Shown here piece by piece: positions 9,720-18,338 of a stretch of DNA of 64,000 nucleotides. The notes below the pieces were generated by a model, which was not told where the DNA came from, made no database searches, and worked only from the letters and a program-made list of their open reading frames with translations. The translations under genes were made by a program, and so were the position numbers. Positions within the stretch are counted from its first letter, which is position 1, and each line of letters opens with the position of its first letter. Origin of the DNA: Dyadobacter sp. CY312 (lineage in GTDB: Bacteria > Bacteroidota > Bacteroidia > Cytophagales > Spirosomataceae); contig NZ_JAJUXG010000014.1 of NCBI RefSeq assembly GCF_021390535.1, forward strand, positions 62,001-126,000. Direction: 5' to 3'.

Positions 9720-10019
9720 TTAACCCTGGTCCGGCTGCTTCTCAATGGTAATCGCCCGGATAATTTGCTGGATCTGGTTTTCCTTTTGTATCAAAAGGTC
9801 CTCCATTTCAGCTACCTTTTCGGCAAATTCCTTATCCTTTTTCTCCAACTCCTCCAAATGACCTTTCCTGATCTCGTTCATGATGTAAATAGTAAGAATG
9901 AACATACCGGCTGTGAGCAACTGGAAAAACTTATCGTAGGACAAAGTGGCGACCATATATGCCAGCACAAAAACGATAAAGCCAATCATAAATCTTCCTA
10001 TGGCAAATTGTCGGAACAT
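9720..10019 (-). CDS. Small two-helix membrane protein with coiled coil
   Basis: 99 residues. Two hydrophobic segments (about 8-28 and 31-47) are followed by a highly charged helix (about 48-90) rich in Glu/Lys that should form a coiled coil in the cytoplasm. No known domain is recognised. The start is 6 bp downstream of the ychJ-like gene stop, so the two are almost certainly cotranscribed; function unknown. Confidence 0.75.
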   Translation of the reverse strand: MFRQFAIGRFMIGFIVFVLAYMVATLSYDKFFQLLTAGMFILTIYIMNEIRKGHLEELEKKDKEFAEKVAEMEDLLIQKENQIQQIIRAITIEKQPDQG

Positions 10020-10025
10020 AGAAAA

Positions 10026-10415
10026 TCAGTTAGAAATGTCGTCGTTAAATACACCATCCTTGTAAAACCAGTTTCCAGCCTCATACACAAAAGTTGATTT
10101 TTCGTGATGAACTTGCAACCTGCCACTCCTATCGCGGAAATGCGCTTTGAACTCTACTGTAAACGTATCAGCCTTAATAATTTCAAGACTTTTCCAACTA
10201 TTGCTTTTCGCCCATTCCACAATTTCCGAACGAATCAGCGAATGCCTTTCCGAACTGAGTATGGATGCGATCAGATAATCCACGTCACCCACCACATAAG
10301 CACTGTACCGGGAACGCATTAGTTTTTCGGCCGAAGCAGCATTTGCGGCACCTTTTATGACGGGCGAACAGCATTTTGAAAATGGCTGATCAGAGCCGCA
10401 AAAACAACTTTTCAT
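10026..10415 (-). CDS. ychJ: YchJ family SEC-C motif protein
   Basis: 129 residues. The N-terminal Cys cluster CFCGSDQPFSKCC (residues 4-16) is the SEC-C zinc motif, followed by the family stretch AEKLMRSRYSAYVVGDVDYL and a cystatin-like fold ending FVYEAGNWFYKDG. UPF0225/YchJ proteins are short cytoplasmic proteins of unsettled function. Length and motif order are complete. Cotranscribed with the small membrane protein downstream. Confidence 0.88.
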   Translation of the reverse strand: MKSCFCGSDQPFSKCCSPVIKGAANAASAEKLMRSRYSAYVVGDVDYLIASILSSERHSLIRSEIVEWAKSNSWKSLEIIKADTFTVEFKAHFRDRSGRLQVHHEKSTFVYEAGNWFYKDGVFNDDISN

Positions 10416-10642
10416 AATATCTGGTTACAAAATGGTAGCCGCAAATGTATTAAATGTATGGTTGGAAACGATCACCAGGCTCATGAGCTGCGTTTTCCAA
10501 TATGTAGTTTTTGGGTAAAGATGCGTTGCTGCACCGGATCTGTTTATTGATTATTAAAAGGTTAAGGCATGTAAGGTTAAAGAATATTTGAAACCTGGCA
10601 TGATTATAAATACATTGCAAGTTAGCTAACTCATCTGACTGA

Positions 10643-11401
10643 ATGGATTTCGAAATCATCGTTTCTCTTGTAACCCTTATCGCCCTTGAAGCTGTGCTCG
10701 GGATTGATAACGTTATTTTTATTTCAATTATCGCCGCCAAACTGCCGCAGGAACAGCAGAAAAAGGCACGCCGCTACGGGTTGATTCTGGCCGGCGCACT
10801 TCGGCTCATCTTGTTATTACTCATCTCTTTTATTCTGAAACTGGACAAGGATCTCTTTGTCGTTTTTGGTGAAGGAATTTCAGGAAAAGACCTCGTACTG
10901 CTTGCCGGAGGGTTGTTTCTGCTCTACAAAAGCTCAAAAGAGATTTATCACAAAATGGAAGGCGAAGCTGGTGACGAAACCAAGAATATTAAGGCAAACA
11001 GTTTCGGACAGGTACTTTTTCAAATACTGGTTATGGATCTGGTTTTCTCGGTCGACTCCATCATTACGGCGATTGGTATGGTCAAAGAAGTATGGATCAT
11101 GTATGTAGCCGTCATCGTAACCGTGATCATCATGCTGGTTGCAGCCGAAAGCATCAGTAATTTCGTAAATAAACATCCTGCATTCAAAATGCTTGCATTG
11201 TCCTTTCTGCTGCTCATCGGTTTCTCGCTGATCAGCGAAGGTTTAGGCGTAGAAATTCCAAAAGGATACATTTATTTCTCTATGGCATTCTCACTTTTGG
11301 TCGATGTTTTCCAAATGAAAATGAATAAAAGCGGAACTCCTGTCAAACCCAATGAGCATTACACGGAGGAGGAAAAGAGAAAGGTGATTGACCAGAATTA
11401 A
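10643..11401 (+). CDS. TerC family integral membrane protein
   Basis: 252 residues, seven or so transmembrane helices. The two family signatures with membrane-embedded acidic residues are present: EAVLGIDNVIFISI (about residues 14-27) and DLVFSVDSIITAIG (about 132-145). TerC proteins are linked to metal, especially Mn2+, export and to tellurite resistance. The gene is monocistronic and convergent with the 11515 gene, sharing a two-way terminator at 11441. Confidence 0.9.
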   Translation: MDFEIIVSLVTLIALEAVLGIDNVIFISIIAAKLPQEQQKKARRYGLILAGALRLILLLLISFILKLDKDLFVVFGEGISGKDLVLLAGGLFLLYKSSKEIYHKMEGEAGDETKNIKANSFGQVLFQILVMDLVFSVDSIITAIGMVKEVWIMYVAVIVTVIIMLVAAESISNFVNKHPAFKMLALSFLLLIGFSLISEGLGVEIPKGYIYFSMAFSLLVDVFQMKMNKSGTPVKPNEHYTEEEKRKVIDQN

Positions 11402-11440
11402 ATATAATTTGGTCAGTTAAACTAAGGACCTTAAACAAAA

Positions 11441-11486
11441 AACACCGGATTGACCTGAAAACAGTCTCTCAGGTCCATCCGGTGTT
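11441..11486. terminator. Bidirectional terminator between convergent genes
   Basis: AACACCGGAT-t-GACCTGA pairs with TCAGGTC-c-ATCCGGTGTT (arms of about 18 bp with one mismatch), with an A-run on the left and TAAATTAA on the right. It sits between the TerC and 11515 stop codons. Confidence 0.8.
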
Positions 11487-11514
11487 AAATTAACACATTG
11501 GCAATTCACTTGTT

Positions 11515-11934
11515 TTACTGAAACTTCTTTCTCAGCGCTTTCATTAACTTCTTCACCGCTGCCGACTGTGAATTATAACCGTTCGCACCATTCGGACTGG
11601 ATTTGTAGTACTCCGACTGCCATAATTCTTCATTGTTTTTTGATAAAAATGAAGCACTCAGAGCAACCGATTTCCCTCCCCAGGAAGTCCACGTTACACC
11701 TCCCGAAACTTTAGTATCCAGTTTTAGAACAAAATCCGCACTGCCTTTTGAGCTTGCGACTTTCCAATAACCCCAGCTTTGCAGCGCTTCTTTCAGTTCC
11801 TGTCCTGCACTGCTTCCTACATCGCTCTTAGGTACTTCCACATATACTGCATTGCCTTTTTTCAAAACCTGATCCTGCGCAAACATTACTATGGAATAAG
11901 CAGACATCAGTATAAACAAACAAATAGATTTCAT
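11515..11934 (-). CDS. Small secreted protein of unknown function
   Basis: 139 residues from the chosen start at 11934, where a signal peptide ending VMFAQ begins; the frame could open at 11982 but that would place 16 residues before the signal. The mature part contains an ELKEALQSWGYWKV segment and alternating strands (ADFVLKLDTKVSGG, KSVALSASFLSK), suggesting a small alpha/beta periplasmic domain like those in uncharacterised lipoprotein families. It is divergent from the 12121 operon across the palindrome at 11986. Confidence 0.7.
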   Translation of the reverse strand: MKSICLFILMSAYSIVMFAQDQVLKKGNAVYVEVPKSDVGSSAGQELKEALQSWGYWKVASSKGSADFVLKLDTKVSGGVTWTSWGGKSVALSASFLSKNNEELWQSEYYKSSPNGANGYNSQSAAVKKLMKALRKKFQ

Positions 11935-11985
11935 AGCTATTGAGATTTGGTGTAATACAAAGCTCGCCAACATAGCCGCCAAAAT

Positions 11986-12042
11986 CCATCCCTGAAATCA
12001 GCCATTTTTTTCAGGGATAAAAATGGCTGATTTCAGGGATGG
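11986..12042. promoter_or_regulatory. Perfect 24-bp-arm palindrome in a divergent promoter region
   Basis: Left arm 11986-12009 and right arm 12019-12042 are exact reverse complements; the 9-nt loop (TTCAGGGAT) repeats part of the arm, so ATCCCTGAA/TTCAGGGAT occurs three times in 57 bp. It lies between the divergent 11515 and 12121 genes. A CAACTTTG -7-like box at 12063-12070 starts 20 bp beyond its right end, so the right arm would cover the -33 region of the rightward promoter. Operator or mRNA hairpin; which one is not visible. Confidence 0.75.
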
Positions 12043-12120
12043 TATCGCATTGCCACACACACCAACTTTGCAAAACCAATTCGTACTCAATAATCACATA
12101 CACCGTAAAACTTCAAAAAC

Positions 12121-12843
12121 ATGAAAAAGCCACTCATTCTCCTGTCATTTTTATTCTTCTCTTTTCAATTGTCCGCTCAGGATATGTCCATTTTTGTAGG
12201 TGGGTCGGGAGGCGGGAACCTGTCTTTGTTCAGCTACACTGCCGTCTACGCCAATACCTGGACTTCCTCCAAACCCAAACCCGGACTTAACGGAGGCGTC
12301 GCATTTGGAGTAGAATTTGGGAAAATGGCTGTTGTCTCCGGCGTCAACTTTATTCAGAAAGGAACCAAGTCCGAAACAGATAATTACAAACTGGAAAATG
12401 GAAATGTCGGATACTTAAAAGCACGGGTCAACACTTCATTCATTCAGATTCCGCTATTATTCCGCTACCATATTTTGGGTGAAAAATTCGGACTCACAGC
12501 CTCCGCCGGACCGTCATTCAACATCGGACTGGCCGGAAATTCCCGTTTGGAGCTGGAAGTAGCAAACGTCGGCTCTCAGAGCCAGTCGGGAACGGTCAAC
12601 TTCGGAAGCGGGATCAACGATACCTACAAGCGGTTTCAGCCGGGTTTCATGCTTGGTCCGGGCCTGCTTATGCCGGTAGGTGAAAAAGGAAAACTGGCGG
12701 TGAACATCCTTTGGGACCTGGGCTTTAACTCTGTAAATGAACGCAGTAACGCGGCAAAAGGCATTGACGGCAAGATCATGAACGTATCCACGATCCTGAA
12801 CGTGAGCTATACACACCACTTTAATTTTGGGGACAAATACTGA
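12121..12843 (+). CDS. Outer-membrane beta-barrel protein (PorT-like)
   Basis: 240 residues. The signal peptide ends QLSAQ (about residue 19). The remainder has regular amphipathic strands with Gly/aromatic residues (FIQIPLLFRYHILGEKFGL, SAGPSFNIGLAG), typical of the outer-membrane beta-barrel family of Bacteroidota, and ends THHFNFGDKY. It is the first gene of a seven-gene operon, 20 bp before the zinc-ribbon gene, and may be the outer-membrane partner of the ExbB/ExbD-like pair. That role is inferred. Confidence 0.75.
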   Translation: MKKPLILLSFLFFSFQLSAQDMSIFVGGSGGGNLSLFSYTAVYANTWTSSKPKPGLNGGVAFGVEFGKMAVVSGVNFIQKGTKSETDNYKLENGNVGYLKARVNTSFIQIPLLFRYHILGEKFGLTASAGPSFNIGLAGNSRLELEVANVGSQSQSGTVNFGSGINDTYKRFQPGFMLGPGLLMPVGEKGKLAVNILWDLGFNSVNERSNAAKGIDGKIMNVSTILNVSYTHHFNFGDKY

Positions 12844-12863
12844 AACCACAAAAAACAATCGCT

Positions 12864-13136
12864 ATGCTAGTTTGCAACAATTGCGGCAGTGCCAACACCG
12901 ACGATGCTGTGGCGTGTAGTTATTGCCGTATGCGAAGCGGGTTTACACAACAGCCGGAAAATGAAACTCAAAAAGTGATTTCAGAAACGGTCATGTGTGT
13001 GAACTGCGGCAACCACGTTGGAGCTGATCTTTCCCGCTGCCCTGAATGTCGCTTTCCGATCAGCCGGAACATTTTAGCCAGGGATTTTTCAAAGCCGGAT
13101 CACTCCATCTTCACCCGCAATCTGAAAGCGGGCTGA
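12864..13136 (+). CDS. Double zinc-ribbon protein
   Basis: 90 residues, no signal. Two zinc ribbons: CNNCGSANTDDAVACSYC (Cys pairs near residues 4/7 and 18/21) and CVNCGNHVGADLSRCPEC (about 51-68). Such double ribbons usually mediate protein or nucleic-acid contacts in the cytoplasm. It lies between the barrel protein (20 bp gap) and the ExbD-like protein (31 bp gap). An adaptor role in that membrane complex is a guess. Confidence 0.75.
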   Translation: MLVCNNCGSANTDDAVACSYCRMRSGFTQQPENETQKVISETVMCVNCGNHVGADLSRCPECRFPISRNILARDFSKPDHSIFTRNLKAG

Positions 13137-13167
13137 GCTTATTATTCAAGACAAATCCATCACAGTC

Positions 13168-14022
13168 ATGGCTAGAAATCGGGAACCTCAAATTTTTAAT
13201 ATATCGTTTCTGGACGTCATATGCGGGGCATTGGGAGCTGTTATTTTTCTGTTCATTGCTGTGCCAAAAGGCGGCTCATCTCCCGCCAACAGACAGCAGG
13301 TAACCATGTCATACGATACGCTTCATCAACATCTTTTTGCAACGATCAGCGACAGTCTGAAACACAAACGCCCGGGAGACACCTTGCTGGTCGTACTGGC
13401 CGATTACAAGGAGCTTCCCGGCCTGAGCGATTGTCCAACGTGTCCTGAATGTCCGGAGACAGCCAGCTTGGCTGAGAACCAACCCTATACACAAGCTGCA
13501 AAACCAAGCCAGACAGGGAAAAGCGACAGTCTGAAAACAACCCCAGAACCACCAAAACAGGAAGATGTGAAACGAAGCAAATATCTGGGCGATCCGCCTG
13601 GTGTTCCCTGCAAAGTTTCATTTGAAGTGAACTGGACCGACATTGGTGACAACGTGGATCTTTTTGTTTGCAAGGGTACGAAATGCGTTTCGGGAGGAGC
13701 CAGAGAGATACGCGACATTGGCCAGTGGGACAGCGGAAAGGCCAAGACCAAGTTTTTTGGAAGCGATCTGCGCACAACCCAGGAGGCAGTTCGCCAGTTC
13801 GACAAGATCATTCCCGGTGAATACAAACTGTATGCGCGGCTGAAAGAAAGTGTCAAGAACAATGCATCGGTTAACGTCCGGGGTCTGGTTTATTCCCGAA
13901 ATGAGAACGGTGAAGAAAAAGGAGAACCTTTTTCAGCCACACTGCAACTCAACGCAGAACGCGTATTGCTTGGAACAGTCACCATGCCGGACAACGGGAA
14001 CTTTCAACTCGTAAAAAATTAA
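13168..14022 (+). CDS. ExbD/MotB-like single-helix membrane protein with C-terminal beta domain
   Basis: 284 residues. A short cytoplasmic start is followed by one helix (about 12-32) with an Asp at residue 16 in ISFLDVICGALGA; an acidic residue at the start of a lone N-terminal helix is the proton-carrying feature of ExbD/TolR/MotB. Then a helical stretch, a Pro/Lys-rich linker with a CPTCPEC motif (about 91-97), and a beta domain (about 150-284) containing VSFEVNWTDIGDNVDLFVC. That domain looks like an extracytoplasmic ligand or peptidoglycan-facing module but I cannot name it. The next gene encodes the matching ExbB/TolQ-like subunit. Confidence 0.65.
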   Translation: MARNREPQIFNISFLDVICGALGAVIFLFIAVPKGGSSPANRQQVTMSYDTLHQHLFATISDSLKHKRPGDTLLVVLADYKELPGLSDCPTCPECPETASLAENQPYTQAAKPSQTGKSDSLKTTPEPPKQEDVKRSKYLGDPPGVPCKVSFEVNWTDIGDNVDLFVCKGTKCVSGGAREIRDIGQWDSGKAKTKFFGSDLRTTQEAVRQFDKIIPGEYKLYARLKESVKNNASVNVRGLVYSRNENGEEKGEPFSATLQLNAERVLLGTVTMPDNGNFQLVKN

Positions 14023-14057
14023 CCAATCGGTTTTTCGCAAACTCAATCCATTAACAT

Positions 14058-14816
14058 ATGATTACCAGTAAAAGATTATATCACATCGCCATTAGCCTGG
14101 TTGCGGCCGTCATGATCTGGTTTGCACTCATACTGCTTGCTTCTATTTCTAGCGGGCCGGGCCTGAAACGGTTCTTTGAAGCATTCGGCGGATCGTTCGG
14201 CGGCTACATTCATGCGGTCATCTACACCGCTTTCATCTTCGGTTTGCTCGAAGTACTAGACTATCAGAAATTCATAAAAAAACAGAATGAAGGATTTAAG
14301 CTCAATTTACTCCCGGTTCAGGACCAGTTGATACTTTCACCCGAAGAAGTAGCAAAAATTAAACTCAATGTAATTGATCTTGAAAAGCACGGATTCAGTT
14401 TTTTACTGACTGACTTTGTAAAAAGGGCCTGCACACAGTACCGCAATAATCAATCCATTGGTGAAACGCTGCAAGTGGTCAATGTACAGATCGACAACAG
14501 CAAAGCAGAACTGGAAGGGCGCCTAGAAATTGCCCGCTTTCTGATCAACGCCATTGCCTCACTGGGCTTCATCGGCACCATCCTGCATTTGGCAGCAGCT
14601 ATCGGACTTTTTCATCTTGCCAAAACAGAAGAAGGCATGCCGCTGATCACCCAAAGTTTGAATGTTTCGTTTGACACCACATTCATAGCACTCTTTCTAG
14701 GACTTATACTCAGCTATTTTTATCACCGCTATCTGGAAGATCTGGACACTTTTTATTCCAGAATGAGAACCTACATCATCGACAATCTGATCAGCCGGAT
14801 CTACAAACCGCAATAA
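14058..14816 (+). CDS. MotA/TolQ/ExbB-type proton channel protein
   Basis: 252 residues with four predicted helices (about 10-31, 48-70, 165-190, 205-228). The C-terminal pair carries the family pattern: ASLGFIGTILHLAAAIGL, then LNVSFDTTFIALFLGLILSYF, matching the GxxGTVxG and TTxxGL regions of TolQ/ExbB/MotA. A cytoplasmic helical segment of about 90 residues lies between helices 2 and 3. Together with the upstream single-helix Asp protein it should form a proton-motive-force stator; the process it powers is unknown. Confidence 0.75.
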   Translation: MITSKRLYHIAISLVAAVMIWFALILLASISSGPGLKRFFEAFGGSFGGYIHAVIYTAFIFGLLEVLDYQKFIKKQNEGFKLNLLPVQDQLILSPEEVAKIKLNVIDLEKHGFSFLLTDFVKRACTQYRNNQSIGETLQVVNVQIDNSKAELEGRLEIARFLINAIASLGFIGTILHLAAAIGLFHLAKTEEGMPLITQSLNVSFDTTFIALFLGLILSYFYHRYLEDLDTFYSRMRTYIIDNLISRIYKPQ

Positions 14817-14855
14817 TCAACACACTTTTCTTTCAACTTAACCTAGCCAGAAATC

Positions 14856-16295
14856 ATGAAAACACTTCAAAAAACCAATTTGATCGTGACGAGTCTTTTG
14901 CTTCTGATTGCTGTTAGCTGCCAAGTAAAAGATATCAATACAATTGACAATCTGAACGTTACCAAAACCAGCGTCAATAGCTGGACTTATGACATGATGA
15001 ACGACGGGTACTTTTGGTATAAAGACATGCCAGCCAGAAACGCTACGGACACATCCGATAGTCCGGATGCGTACTTCGAAAAACTGATTTACAAACGGCA
15101 AACACACGACCGTTTCTCGATGATCACCGACAATATTGACGCACTTCAGCAACAGTTCAACGGTATCATCAAAGCATTTGGCATACACTATCAGATGGCT
15201 TTCATCGATGAGGGCAAAGTCAACGTTGCAGCGTTCCTGAGCCATGTGAGCAAAGGCAGCCCGGCAGATGCCGCAGGACTAAAACGGGGCGATATTATCA
15301 CAAAAGTGAATGGGACTGTTCTTACAAAAGATAATTATGCAACGCTGATAGGCGGCTCAGAAACCATTAGCATCAATCTGGGGAAATTAAACGGAAGCCA
15401 GATTGAGACTGATCCCAAAAACATCAGCATCACAAGAGCACAGATCAGCGAAAATCCGGTTGCATTTTCCAGCATTATTTCAAAAGGAAGTAAAAAAGTG
15501 GGTTACCTGGTTTACAACCAGTTTGTACCCGGAACAGACTCGGACAAAAACAAGTACGACAATGAGCTGCGCTCTATTTTCGCAGATTTCAAATCCGCTG
15601 GTGTGAATGAACTGGTGCTTGATCTGCGCCTGAACGGTGGAGGTTACATGAGTTCAGCGGTTACATTATCTTCGCTTATTGTCAGTAACTATTCAGCTTC
15701 GAAGGTCTTTTACAAGGAACAATGGAATGATAAATTTGATAAGTACTGGAAAGAGAAAAACGGCGCAGATGCTCTGACTTACAGGTTTCTTAACGAAAAA
15801 AACAACATTGGTAACCAGCTGGGCAGGATATTTGTACTGACGTCGCAGGGCACAGCGTCGGCCAGTGAGCTGATCATTAACGGGCTCAGACCGCACATGA
15901 ATGTGGTCACAGTGGGCGATCACACGGCTGGTAAAAACCTGTTCGGCTCGCTGATCGGCGATGAAAAAAAACGCTGGAAATATGGTCTTTACATTATGCT
16001 TGGGCAAACTGTGAATGCCAATGGACAGTCTGATTATGGTACCAGCGCTGGTATTGCTGCAAGCAGGCCGGCAGACGACAGCAGGGTTCCATTTTTAGCT
16101 TTTGGTGATGAAAATGAAACGTTACTCAATGCAGCTTTAAAAGAAATGGGTATCCAGACCGGACAACCTGCAAGGTTGGCATCCCCGGAAAAGATCAGTC
16201 CCGTTTTACCAAGATCGGAGCGTGATACACCGGCAGCCTGGGACCAGCAAATGATCCGTGACGGAGCATTTGCTCCCAGTCCGATTGATATATAA
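14856..16295 (+). CDS. S41 family peptidase lipoprotein with PDZ domain
   Basis: 479 residues. Lipoprotein signal with Cys at about residue 22 (IAVSCQ). PDZ domain about 120-195 (SPADAAGLKRGDIITKVNGT), then the C-terminal processing peptidase fold: LVLDLRLNGGGY (about 253-264), the catalytic region SQGTASASELIINGLRP (about 330-346) and the Lys region VGDHTAGKNLFGS, giving the expected Ser/Lys dyad. Cell-envelope protease, probably periplasmic. It is 39 bp downstream of the ExbB-like gene and 6 bp upstream of the histidine kinase gene. Confidence 0.85.
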   Translation: MKTLQKTNLIVTSLLLLIAVSCQVKDINTIDNLNVTKTSVNSWTYDMMNDGYFWYKDMPARNATDTSDSPDAYFEKLIYKRQTHDRFSMITDNIDALQQQFNGIIKAFGIHYQMAFIDEGKVNVAAFLSHVSKGSPADAAGLKRGDIITKVNGTVLTKDNYATLIGGSETISINLGKLNGSQIETDPKNISITRAQISENPVAFSSIISKGSKKVGYLVYNQFVPGTDSDKNKYDNELRSIFADFKSAGVNELVLDLRLNGGGYMSSAVTLSSLIVSNYSASKVFYKEQWNDKFDKYWKEKNGADALTYRFLNEKNNIGNQLGRIFVLTSQGTASASELIINGLRPHMNVVTVGDHTAGKNLFGSLIGDEKKRWKYGLYIMLGQTVNANGQSDYGTSAGIAASRPADDSRVPFLAFGDENETLLNAALKEMGIQTGQPARLASPEKISPVLPRSERDTPAAWDQQMIRDGAFAPSPIDI

Positions 16296-16301
16296 TTTGT
16301 T

Positions 16302-18335
16302 ATGAAAATATTGCAACAGCAACTTTTGCTCAGATACAGCGAGAAAGTGGAATTTCACTTTCTCGCAATGTTTGTTTTCTTACTGACACTGGTACAACCA
16401 GGTTTTTCACAAAGCCCGGTTACCGGTGTTACTTACCCTGACAGTCTTCGCGAAGCACTCAAACGCTCGCCAGCGGACACGTCCCGGGTCAAAACCCTAT
16501 TTTTACTGTCTGATTATTACAGTGATAAGGATACTTCCCTGGCATTGCGATATGTGAATCAGGCGGCGGGTTACAGCAAAAAAGACTCCTACCAGGCAGC
16601 ATTGGCGCACTTTTACCGGGCAGGTGTGTTTTTTGATACCGACATGCAGAAAAGCGAAACAGGCTATCTGACGGCAGAAAAGCTATTGAGACATTTTCCG
16701 GGAAAGGAAGCATTGATATATCGCTCCCGTGCCTGGGCCAATTATGGCGCCTTGCAGCAAAGACAGGACAATGAGAAAATGTACGCGCAAGTATTGATAG
16801 AGCATTCCATTCCGCTTGCCATACAAGCTGGCGACAGCGCCCGCATAGCCAGAAATTACCAGAATCTGGGCATCATATTCTCCAACCAGATTGATTATCC
16901 CAAAGCTGAAAAGTACTTTAAACTCGCAATATCCATTTTGGAACGAATGGGCGCCCGATCGCTCGAACTGGTTGACTCCTACATATTCGGTGCCAAAAAT
17001 TACCTCTATTTAAAAGACTATCCACCGGTCAAACCAATGCTGGACAGTGCCCAGGCGATATTGGCCTCGGATCCGGAATCGCCCTATTTTACTGACCTGT
17101 ATCTGGTTGAAGGTATGTACTACTCGCGCCTCCGACAGTTCAGCAAAGCATTTGAAAGCTTTGACAAAGGGCTGGCTGTTTCAAAAAAACTGAACCGGCC
17201 TTATGACACGCAGAGTATCATGCTTCAAAAGTATTTTACCCACAAAGCGATGGAAAATTATCCCAAAGCGCTTGAAGTCATCAAACAGGTGGTGGCGCAG
17301 GAGGAAATATACCCCAGACGTAAAAACAGGATGTTATACTATTACGAACTGGCGCAAACCTCAGCCAAGGTTGGAGACATGAAGGGTGCCTACAACTGGC
17401 TGCATCAATATGCTGTTCTGGCTGACAGCGCCAGTGAAGAACGGATTAAATCAGATATTGCAGCACTGGAAGCGAGATACCAGTCAACTGAAAAGGAAAA
17501 ACAGATTTATCAGCTTCAGGCCAAAAATGAAAAGGCCATTTTGACCATAAAAAACAACCGGCTCGTAAACTGGTTACTGGCTGTGGTCTGTCTGTTTCTA
17601 TTGGCTGTCACGGTATTGGTATTGCTGTTTTACCGCAACAACAAAAGACTCTGGACCCAGCAAAAGCAGCTGCATGATCTCGAACTTCAGAAGATAAAAC
17701 AGGACCACAGAATATCCATGCTCTCGGCTATGCTCGAAGGCCAGGAACAGGAACGCACGCGATTGGCGCGCGATCTTCATGACGGACTGGGGGGATTGTT
17801 AAGCAGTATCAAAATTGAACTTTCTCAGGTGGCCGGCCAGCCTAACCAGCAAATGAAAGTAGGAATTGACCGCACGTTGTCGCATCTTGACGACGCAGTG
17901 AACGAGCTCAGAAGAATTGCCCGAAGCCTGATGCCGGAGATACTAATGAAATACGGACTGGCAGAAGCAACGAGAGAGTTTTGTAAAAATTTAAAGGAAA
18001 CCGGTGTAAATCTGATATGTCAGGTATTTAATTACACCGACTCGCTGCCTCAGGAAAAACAGGTGGTGCTCTACCGCATCATTCAGGAGCTGGTCAACAA
18101 TGCGGTGAAACATGCCGCGGCAGACCAGATTCTTGTCATAATCCAGCAAAGCGGAGATACACTTTTTGTGACTGTGGAAGACGATGGCAAGGGTTTTGAT
18201 ACCAGTAAACCAAATAGTAAAACAGGGGCAGGTTTGTCCAACGTAAAAGCGAGAGCCGACTTTTTAAATGCGACCTTTGACATTCAGTCATCACCAGGTA
18301 ACGGCACATCGGTAACTGTGGAATGTAAAATATAA
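16302..18335 (+). CDS. TPR-containing sensor histidine kinase (HisKA_3 type)
   Basis: 677 residues. Signal peptide or N-terminal helix (about 20-38), a periplasmic array of tetratricopeptide-like repeats (about 45-400), one helix (about 423-444), a coiled coil, then the NarX/DesK-type kinase core: RTRLARDLHDGLGGLLSSIK with the phosphoacceptor His, N-box QELVNNAVKHA and G-box DDGKGFD. The partner regulator begins 3 bp after its stop. Periplasmic TPR sensors are common in Bacteroidota; the signal is unknown, but the shared operon suggests it monitors the envelope complex. Confidence 0.9.
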   Translation: MKILQQQLLLRYSEKVEFHFLAMFVFLLTLVQPGFSQSPVTGVTYPDSLREALKRSPADTSRVKTLFLLSDYYSDKDTSLALRYVNQAAGYSKKDSYQAALAHFYRAGVFFDTDMQKSETGYLTAEKLLRHFPGKEALIYRSRAWANYGALQQRQDNEKMYAQVLIEHSIPLAIQAGDSARIARNYQNLGIIFSNQIDYPKAEKYFKLAISILERMGARSLELVDSYIFGAKNYLYLKDYPPVKPMLDSAQAILASDPESPYFTDLYLVEGMYYSRLRQFSKAFESFDKGLAVSKKLNRPYDTQSIMLQKYFTHKAMENYPKALEVIKQVVAQEEIYPRRKNRMLYYYELAQTSAKVGDMKGAYNWLHQYAVLADSASEERIKSDIAALEARYQSTEKEKQIYQLQAKNEKAILTIKNNRLVNWLLAVVCLFLLAVTVLVLLFYRNNKRLWTQQKQLHDLELQKIKQDHRISMLSAMLEGQEQERTRLARDLHDGLGGLLSSIKIELSQVAGQPNQQMKVGIDRTLSHLDDAVNELRRIARSLMPEILMKYGLAEATREFCKNLKETGVNLICQVFNYTDSLPQEKQVVLYRIIQELVNNAVKHAAADQILVIIQQSGDTLFVTVEDDGKGFDTSKPNSKTGAGLSNVKARADFLNATFDIQSSPGNGTSVTVECKI

Positions 18336-18338
18336 ATT

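Noticed and set aside
13346..13777. Antisense frames across the ExbD-like gene
   Set aside because: Shadow frames with no domain or ribosome-binding signal; the plus-strand gene has a coherent helix and beta domain.
13168..14816. Zorya-like antiphage system
   Set aside because: The ExbB/ExbD-like pair recalls ZorA/ZorB, but no helicase, nuclease or other defence effector is present; protease and two-component genes follow instead.
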